From Erinaceus europaeus (lineage: Eukaryota > Chordata > Mammalia > Eulipotyphla > Erinaceidae), in NCBI RefSeq assembly GCF_950295315.1, contig NC_080166.1, positions 100,800,999 to 100,864,998 of the forward strand: a stretch of 64,000 bases of DNA. The letters run 5' to 3'. The notes beneath the pieces were generated by a model. It worked only from the letters and a program-made list of their open reading frames with translations. It searched no databases and was not told the origin of the DNA. Positions 57,576 to 64,000 of this stretch are shown here, piece by piece. Position numbers and translations under genes: made by a program. Position 1 is the first letter of the stretch; each line of letters opens with the position of its first letter.

Positions 57576-57999
57576 ACAGAATATTGTATGTTGAAATGTA
57601 CATCGAGTGAAGTATATTGTTTCTTGGGCTTGTGTTATTTAGACAATCAGAGATATGAATAGGAGAGCAGTCAAAATACACAAGTATCTCCTCACAGACC
57701 ACCTAGTGGTGAGCTAGGTGTTGTGAGGACTTAGGTGTTGTGAACACACTTAGTCTAAATTGTTATCCATCATTAATTGTTTGTTTATGTCTTTAGCTGA
57801 AGCTCAGTTTTGTAAAGTACTTGAATTTGTGGTTTGCTAAGTTGCAATTTACTCAACAAAATGATGTTTCCAAGCACATTTTAAGCCTGTAAGAGACTCT
57901 TTAAAGTGCTGCCTGAAATGTCCTGGGATAAAATGTGGGTGCTAGGTATTAAAAGTCACTAAGACTTCTGCAGAAAAGACAATTCATGGTTGTGTCTGG
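57576..57999. other. Unique DNA
   Basis: Nothing recognised. A local near-duplication 'ttgtgaggacttaggtgttgtgaacac' lies at about 57720-57747. Confidence 0.4.
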
Positions 58000-58305
58000 C
58001 TGAAAAAAACATCCTTCCATGAATGTGCATGGGGCACTACATTACTATGTACAAAACCCAGGCTTAAAATGGGTCAACTGAAGGAAGCATTGAAGCTGTA
58101 GTTTCTTTCCCTCTTTCTCTTGTTCATCACTCTGCCACTATGTATCTAGAAGAAAAAGAACAAGAAGGAAGAAGAGGAGGAAAAAGAGGAAAAGGAGGAA
58201 AAGGAGGAGGAGGAGGGGGGGAGGGGGAGGGGAGGGGGAGGGGGGAAGAAGGAGAAGTTAGCTTGGAGCAAGGAAACCCCAGATATTACAAAAACAAACA
58301 AATAA
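58000..58305 (+). mobile_element. tRNA-derived SINE with expanded purine tract
   Basis: The head is diverged. 'aaggaagcattgaagctgta' and 'tttctttccctctttctctt' match the SINE at 61967. Its tail 'gttagcttggagcaaggaaa' with 'ccccagatattacaaaaac' lies at 58258-58300. Between them an expanded (GAA/GGA/GGGA)n tract has grown. Confidence 0.6.
58145..58256. repeat. Polypurine (GAA/GGA/GGGGA)n tract
   Basis: About 110 bp is almost pure A/G on the plus strand and becomes G-rich (gggggg, ggggga repeats at 58210-58245). Such tracts can form triplex (H-DNA) or G-quadruplex structures. Confidence 0.92.
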
Positions 58306-58639
58306 ACGTTCATCCACAGATTCATGAAATTTGTACTCCTGGCTAAACCCTCCCTGACTTGAGGCTCAAATTTTTATTTTTGATTTCATGTTTAATGTAG
58401 GATAAGTTGCTAAACCCTTTACAATAGTTCCCATAGAAGACAATGAGAAACATAACTAAAATGGGCTTTAATGAGAACTTTTGTTAACATTTCTGAAGAA
58501 CATAGAGATAGAATTAGCTTCAGGGGGATTCATACATATTTACTGAAGTCAAATGGATAAACAAGTAAATATTAAGTGGAGTAACAAGCCAGTTGAAATT
58601 GTTTTCTTTAAATTTCCTATCTCAGAATAGGCATTAGGA
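58306..58639. other. Unique DNA
   Basis: Nothing recognised. Confidence 0.4.
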
Positions 58640-59018
58640 AGTTAACAGTCTTAGAGAATTGCTTTCTCCTTAGTGTTCCATGATACCAACCTGACTTCCC
58701 AGGGCAGACACCCTCACCAATGTGTCCTGGAACCCCACCTTTCCAGAGCTCTGTCTCACTAGGGAAAGACAGAAACAGGTTGGGGGTATGAATTGAGCTA
58801 CCAATGCCCATGTTCAGTAGAAAAGCAATTATAGAAGCCAGACCTTCCACCTTCTGCATCCCCTAATGATCCTGGGTCCATGTTCTTCGAAAGATAAAGA
58901 ACAGAAAGCTTTCAAGGGAGGGGATGGGATACGGAACTCTGGAAGTAGAAATTATTCGGAATTGTGTCTCTTTTATCTTATGGTTGATATTTTTTATTTT
59001 ATAAATAAATAAAAAATA
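58640..59018 (+). mobile_element. L1 type 1 distal 3' UTR
   Basis: The copy runs from 'ttgctttctccttagtgttcc' through 'accaatgtgtcctggaaccc' to 'aaataaataaaaaataag'. It is older than the full-length copy by divergence. Confidence 0.78.
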
Positions 59019-59343
59019 AGTTACAGTCGTAAATAGGTGAGTTTTTAGATTTGTTAAAACAGTGGTTGATGCTTTATCTCAGTCCCTTCAAAGTAAGATA
59101 CCTCAGCTTGTCATGACTCCAGAAGTTGGCTGGGATTTATTTTTCTAGCCAGATGTGGGAATCTGAGCTGATCAGAGGTATTTAATTTTAGCCAGATTTT
59201 TTTTCCCCTTTGACACACTAGTGAGTCCTTGTGGGCAGTTCAATATCCTGTTGTCCCTGAATGAACAGGCTAAGAAACAAGATCTACTTTTCTGCCACTG
59301 GTCATGTGCTCTACTGGACAACTCCCAACTTGGCTCCAGCCAT
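59019..59343. other. Unique DNA
   Basis: No repeat recognised. Composition is balanced, and no exon seen. Confidence 0.4.
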
Positions 59344-59351
59344 CAATAATC

Positions 59352-59357
59352 GAGTCT

Positions 59358-59396
<39 letters not shown>

Positions 59397-59682
59397 CTTT
59401 TATTGTCTTCAGGGTTATTCATGGGGCTCAGTGCTGGTACTATGAATCCACCACTCCCAGTGCCATTTTTCCTCCTATTTTTTCTTTTTCTTTTTCTTTT
59501 TTTAAAATTAGATAGGACAATGAGAAGTTGGGAACGGATAGGAAGAAATAGAGAGGGAGAGAGAAAGAGAGACACCTGTAGACTTGCTTCACTGCCCTTG
59601 AAGCAGATCCCCTGCAGGTGGGAAGTTGGGGCTTGAACTTTGTCCCTGCATTTGGTAAGACGTGTGCTTAACCAGGTGTACC
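59352..59682 (-). mobile_element. SINE with composite tail and (TTTA)n
   Basis: A (TTTA)n run at 59358-59398 is followed by the distal module ('agggttattcatggggctca'), (CTTTTT)n, GA body and a SINE-B-like head to 59682. A short duplication, caataatc, is at 59344-59351 and 59683-59690. Confidence 0.8.
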
Positions 59683-59737
59683 CAATAATCAGGCTTTTTG
59701 AGTCCTGATAATCTTTCCTTTGGCTTTGTGAGTTTCT

Positions 59738-59955
59738 TTTCTTATCTTTTTTTTAATTGGATAGAGACAGAAATTGAGAGGGGATGGAGGAGATAGAGAG
59801 GGGGAAAAAGACAGAGAGATATCTGCACCCCTGCTTCACCACTCATGACACTTTCTCCCCACAGGGGGTTGGGGGGACCAGGGGCTTGAGCTGAGGTTCT
59901 TGTGCACTGTAATACATGCACTTAACCAGGTGCACCACTACTTGGCCCCTACTTA
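59738..59955 (-). mobile_element. SINE-B copy with target-site duplication
   Basis: This is a complete reverse-oriented SINE-B flanked by an exact 10-bp gtgagtttct (59728-59737 and 59956-59965). Confidence 0.87.
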
Positions 59956-59965
59956 GTGAGTTTCT

Positions 59966-61082
59966 AAAGAGACCCTGGTTGTGTTTTGTTGAGTTTACAG
60001 GTGATGTTCATTGCTTTTTATAGCTCATTGGGTATAATGAGTTGAGACTGCTGTTATGCCATGTGACGCCTCTGGAAGGCTCCCTTTATCTTTCATCTTA
60101 ACCTAGACAATGGGAGGATCTAAATATATTCTGAATTTTCTGGTCAAAAAAGAAATCAACATTTGTAACTAAATAATTACTTTATCTCCTATTAGACTTA
60201 ATTTTAATTATACTAAAATTGTTTTAAAATATCTTAACATCTCAAATATATGTTAATTTAGTTACATTACATAATATTTTCACTATTTAAAAGTTGAGAG
60301 TATCATTCAAAATCTTATGTCATACTTATAAAACAGTGCCACTCAGTTACTGTAAACATCTTTAGTTTTATATAAGTCACAGGACACATAATACAGAGCA
60401 GTCAATATTAATTTCAGTTACTTGTTGCAGTCAGAGACCTTTACAGATCTTTCACTGAATAAATATTTGTAGTTAAAGATATTAAAGATAGTGTCTTTGA
60501 AGAACAGCCTTAAGAAAGCTGTGTCCAACTCCTCAACTTCCCTCTCATTGTTTTCTTAAACAGGAGACAAAACTGAGACATTCCTGTGATAATTAAGCAT
60601 AGGTTAAATTCCAGAATTAATTGTAAATAGTTTAGTAGATAGTTTAATCAACTTCATGGCAAATTTGAAAGTTTATTTATTCATGATTACTTGTTTAAAT
60701 GTTTTGTCTGCCTTTGCAGCATGTAATTGACACAGGCAAGAACTAGTAACATTTTAATCACCAAATAAATATTTACTTGTTAATGAATAAACAAGTTTAC
60801 CATATAGTATTATTAATAAGGCATTGCCATTGTGAAGATATAGGAAGATACATATAGGTATACAAAACATCCTTAACTAAATAAAAAAATAAAAGACAAT
60901 ATATTCCTTAAGGGCATCAGACATGATTTCACTTATCCAAGGAGACTGTATGTAATTCTGGAGCTATTGCTTCACTAAATATCAGATATTTTAAAAATAA
61001 GTTCATACAATGTATTGAGTAACTATTAATAAGCAAAATTAGCATATTATAATATCAAGAGTATATTTAGCTTTGAAAGAGG
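59966..61082. other. Unique AT-rich DNA
   Basis: No gene or repeat recognised. Confidence 0.45.
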
Positions 61083-61084
61083 TT

Positions 61085-61385
61085 GACTAGTTACTTTCCA
61101 AAGTGGCTATACCATTTAACATACCCACCAACAATGAGCAAGAGTTTCTGCTGTTCTACCTCCTTGTCAGTAGTGCTGTGGGTGTTCCAAGTTTTGGCTA
61201 TTTTAACATGTATAAAATATCTTACTTTCATTCTAATTTATATTTTTATGATGATTTACGATGTTGACTATATTATTAAGTTACTCACAACCTTGATAGA
61301 TTTTTTTAAAAGATACCTAGTTCAATGTTTTGCTGGCTTTGTAATTCAGTTGATTTGCACTTGTTGTGTTTTAGGCATTGATGTA
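61085..61385 (-). mobile_element. Old L1 ORF2 fragment
   Basis: In antisense, 'caaagtggctataccattta', 'acatacccaccaacaatgag' and following words match the well-known distal ORF2 segment of old mammalian L1s. It is highly diverged. Confidence 0.65.
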
Positions 61386-61966
61386 TAGTGTATATCATTC
61401 TTTTTTTCTTTTTTTTTTTTTTTCAACCTGAATTGAGAACAGGAAGACCTCTTTTAGGTAATTCCATAGTGATCCCTGGTTCTTTCTATATTCTACATTG
61501 TTCCAGTGGAACAAGATTAGCATTTGTTTTCTGGTTTTATGTTGTAACAGGAGAAGCTCTAGTTACATGACCAACATGGAAACTAGTAATGTCTCCACAC
61601 AAATAGAGGAAAACAAGAACATATGATAATTCAGTAATTTGAAAAGAAAGAAAGAAAGAAATTAAATATATTAAATAGATTTTTCTCTCTCTTGGAAATG
61701 ATGGAAAGAGAATAAGCTGATGATGGGTAAGGGATGCTGACACCTATCCTGGGAAGATGTGTAAATGTATCCCTGTGAAGAGTCCCATAAATCAATATTA
61801 TCTCAATAAGAGAATGAAAATAAATACAAATCAAGAGAAAAATAGTTCAATATTGAGAGATATAAGCTCGTGAAAAAAATAGGCAGTTTATACATAAAAA
61901 AGAAAACAAACAAGTAGCAGAGAATTCTAAATCAAAGAATTGAAGAAAGCATCCTTAGAGGCTTGA
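61386..61966. other. Unique DNA with poly-T and (GAAA)n
   Basis: It contains a poly-T run at 61401-61423, which could mark a minus-strand retrocopy end, but no polyadenylation signal is visible. A short (GAAA)n lies at 61639-61662. Confidence 0.4.
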
Positions 61967-62155
61967 GAAGAGATTGCTTATGTACTGCTTAGTAATGTGA
62001 TTGACTTGGGTTCGAATCCACCCCCTACAGCATTAAAGGAAGCTTCAGTGCTGAGGTTTCTTTCCCTCTATCCTCCTTGTTTTGGTCTGAAAAAGTCAGC
62101 TCAAAGTAGTGAAGGCCAAAGGGAAACACACAGACACACACAAAATAAAAGATGA
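61967..62155 (+). mobile_element. tRNA-derived SINE
   Basis: The head at 61970-62040 has B box 'gggttcgaatcc' and is followed by 'aaggaagcttcagtgctgag', a CT-rich body and the tail 'gtcagctcaaagtagtgaag' ending in CA- and A-rich sequence. It is the best-preserved copy of this family in the window. Confidence 0.72.
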
Positions 62156-63305
62156 ATATTGAGATTCAATGAAACTATTATTATTTTTTTTTATTCAGGA
62201 AAGGTTTGGTTTTATTTACTGTAAACAAAAAGACTTTGCATTCTTGAAACACCAGGATCATTAAGTATTGTAAATCTTAAAATAACTGTAAAGTCTAAAG
62301 CTACTTCAAAAAACTATTACCTATAGAAATATTTCTCAAGTTGAGATTGCTCAAACTTTGGTACTTTAAAATAAATATTAAAAGGTATCAAATAAACAAC
62401 AACTAAATTAGAGGAATTGGAACTTGCTCTGAAAATGAAAATTTATTAAAAAATATATCCCTTTTATTGAAGGATAGGAAGTTATCAGGAGGCAATATAG
62501 TATCTTTTATATCATTGTGATGAGGTTATAGCATTTCCATTAAATAAACTCAGTTCATAAAACCACACACTCCTTAAGATGAATGGATACACTTAAGGTT
62601 AGGTGAAAAAAATATGGAAAACTAGGAAGCTGAAATTTTAAATCTTTAAATGAGATGCAATATATTTCTTTCAGATGTTTTAAATTAAACTCAAAAGAAA
62701 ACAATGTAACTCAATCATCTGTTGCTATGATTATGGTCAGTAAATCATCCCAAAGCTTAGTATTTCAAATTAATAAGTATTCAGTTAGTTCCCTAAGGAC
62801 CCCTAAAATTACCTTGACATAGCATAAACCATTGACTTATTTAAAGTAAAAAATCATAGGATATTAGAATATTAGTGAAAATATATTTGTAAACTAAGAT
62901 TCATTTTCTCATTGCACTGAGTTGCATAACTTTGTGAAATTAGCAAATTTTGCAAGAATCAGGGATATATATATCATAGACTATAACAGATATTAAATAA
63001 TATAAATTATAAAATATAAATTAAAATAGTGTTTCCTACAATAATAATATAAAAACAGCATGCTACATATGATATGTCCATTTATTTTGCTTTTGTGTTC
63101 ATTCAATTTTCTACATAAAAAATTTAAATGATTTCCTATATTTCTGTAATAAAATAGAAAACTGAGCTTTGATTTCTCTAGCACTAGTATAGTAATTTGA
63201 CAAAAAAACTATTTTTAAATTTGTAATCTCATAATTGCTTTCTTTATAAGAATACATTTGTAAACAATGGATATATTATACGGCACAGATTGTTTTTCAC
63301 ATAAT
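62156..63305. other. Unique AT-rich DNA
   Basis: Nothing firmly recognised. T-rich 62182-62196 beside 'ttattcaggaaagg' could be the end of a minus-strand retrocopy, which is unproven. Confidence 0.4.
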
Positions 63306-63310
63306 ATTTC

Positions 63311-63738
63311 TGTTATGCCCGTAGTTTTAGGTCCCATTCCTACAGAGAGGAGGCCAGAGTCACATGCAAAAACAATAGCCTTTATTGAAACAAGCTTAAG
63401 CCTGAGCTACAAGCACTTTCCCAATAGTGGCTTGTGAGCCCCGAAGAGACGCAGACAGATTCTTTTTATCCACATCAGGAGAAGGGGGGATTTAGGGGAC
63501 CACTTAAAGTTCAGACCTGTTTGTCAGGGAATTTTTTACCACAGTCCCTGACAGTTTTTGTCTGTTAAGCAAATTTTGGTTTCAGGGCTATCATGACCTC
63601 TGTTTACAGAACAACTGCTGATAGGTAGAAACTCTGAGACTAGTTTTTTGAGTGTTAAGTGCAGCTGTACTGCAGCAGTTGGATTATGAGGTTTTTCTTG
63701 GCTGCCTTAGACAATATGGAGTAATAGTGGCCCTCACA
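63311..63738 (-). mobile_element. Solo LTR, 428 bp, 5-bp duplication
   Basis: The plus-strand ends are TGTTATG and CTCACA. They are flanked by exact atttc duplications (63306-63310 and 63739-63743). AATAAA is the complement of 63381-63386, so the LTR reads on the minus strand. There is no internal sequence. It is a different family from the other three by eye. Confidence 0.82.
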
Positions 63739-63828
63739 ATTTCTCACCACTAAAACAAGGTAAATGAAATGTATTCTACTAAATTCATACTTGTATAGAC
63801 CTCACTGAACAATTAATTATTGTATTAA

Positions 63829-63860
63829 CTTATATATAAATATATATATATATATATAAT
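63829..63860. repeat. (TA)n microsatellite
   Basis: A TA-rich run adjoins the tail of the next SINE. Confidence 0.85.
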
Positions 63861-64000
63861 TTATTTATTTTCCCTTTTATTGTCCTTGTTGTTGTTCATT
63901 GTTTTTGTAGTTACTGATTGTCGTTGTTGGATAGGACAGAGAGAAATGGAGAGAGGAGGGGAAGACAGAGAGGGGGAGAGAAAGACACCTGCAGACCTGC
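63861..64000 (-). mobile_element. SINE-A, cut by the window end
   Basis: The TTG-rich tail complement (63880-63930) and GA body ('ggagaggaggggaagacag') are present. The tRNA-like head lies beyond base 64000. Confidence 0.85.

Noticed and set aside
61401..61540. Poly-T followed by non-repeat sequence as a retrocopy
   Set aside because: No polyadenylation signal and no duplication could be found.
62182..62300. Possible minus-strand retrocopy with AATAAA and A-run
   Set aside because: A tail-like run and signal are visible, but I could find no target-site duplication and no recognisable transcript. The DNA is AT-rich enough for chance.

Overview
This is a 64-kb piece of an AT-rich mammalian genome. 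I recognise no intact host protein-coding gene, exon, or functional tRNA or rRNA gene. The abundant SINEs are tRNA-derived, with RNA polymerase III A and B boxes, a GC-rich head and a (TTG/TTA)n-rich tail. They match what I recall of hedgehog (Erinaceus) sequence, as does the LINE-1 family with a very long 3' UTR. I therefore infer an erinaceid hedgehog, most likely Erinaceus europaeus, from memory and not from a search. The window reads as a gene desert or a large intron.

Working labels used below. SINE-A: head reading GGTTCGAGCC (B box) and TGGCGCAGNGGGTTAAGC (A box), with a TTG-rich tail. SINE-B: related head with an ACATGTGC / CAACCAGGTG core and a short tail. SINE-C: 'ccagagcactgatcagctc' head. 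SINE-D: short, 'acatgtgcttctggggatt'-type. L1 type 1: L1 with the 1.3 to 2.6-kb 3' UTR ending 'ttgtgtggagttgtacccc'. L1 type 2: L1 with a short 3' UTR containing 'cagtaaatacaatagtttg'.

Layout. 1-9.7 kb holds SINEs, L1 3' ends and an antisense half-L1-like element (6.4-9.1 kb) broken by an L1, a SINE and a tiny retrocopy. 10-20 kb is mostly unique AT-rich DNA with scattered SINEs. 20.3-32.8 kb is a nested L1 complex: a full-length 7.75-kb L1 (21591-29340, flanked by an 11-bp target-site duplication, both ORFs broken) sits in an older L1 3' UTR that also carries a second 3'-UTR insertion. 32.8-35.2 kb is the least repetitive, most GC-balanced stretch and the best candidate for conserved non-coding DNA, with a probable MaLR LTR at its end. 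35.2-43.2 kb has further L1 insertions, a four-level nest (L1 in L1, SINE in that, solo LTR in that) and a second solo LTR. 43-47 kb is mostly unique, with a 5S rRNA fragment. 47.4-57.6 kb is dense L1, including a copy that looks like a retrotransposed spliced L1 RNA (52101-52551), an ORF1-bearing half-L1-like element, and a third solo LTR. 58-64 kb has SINEs, L1 tips, unique DNA and a fourth solo LTR.

The genes present are all retroelement genes. L1 ORF1p (RNA-binding chaperone) and ORF2p (endonuclease plus reverse transcriptase) normally act in cis on L1 RNA. They also act in trans on SINE, 5S and mRNA transcripts, which accounts for the poly(A) or A-rich tails and target-site duplications throughout. 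No host system previously unknown to me could be shown here. The most interesting items are the putative spliced L1 copy, the duplicated module in the L1 5' UTR, the long evolving L1 3' UTR with a recurrent ORF, and the nested insertions that give a relative timeline.
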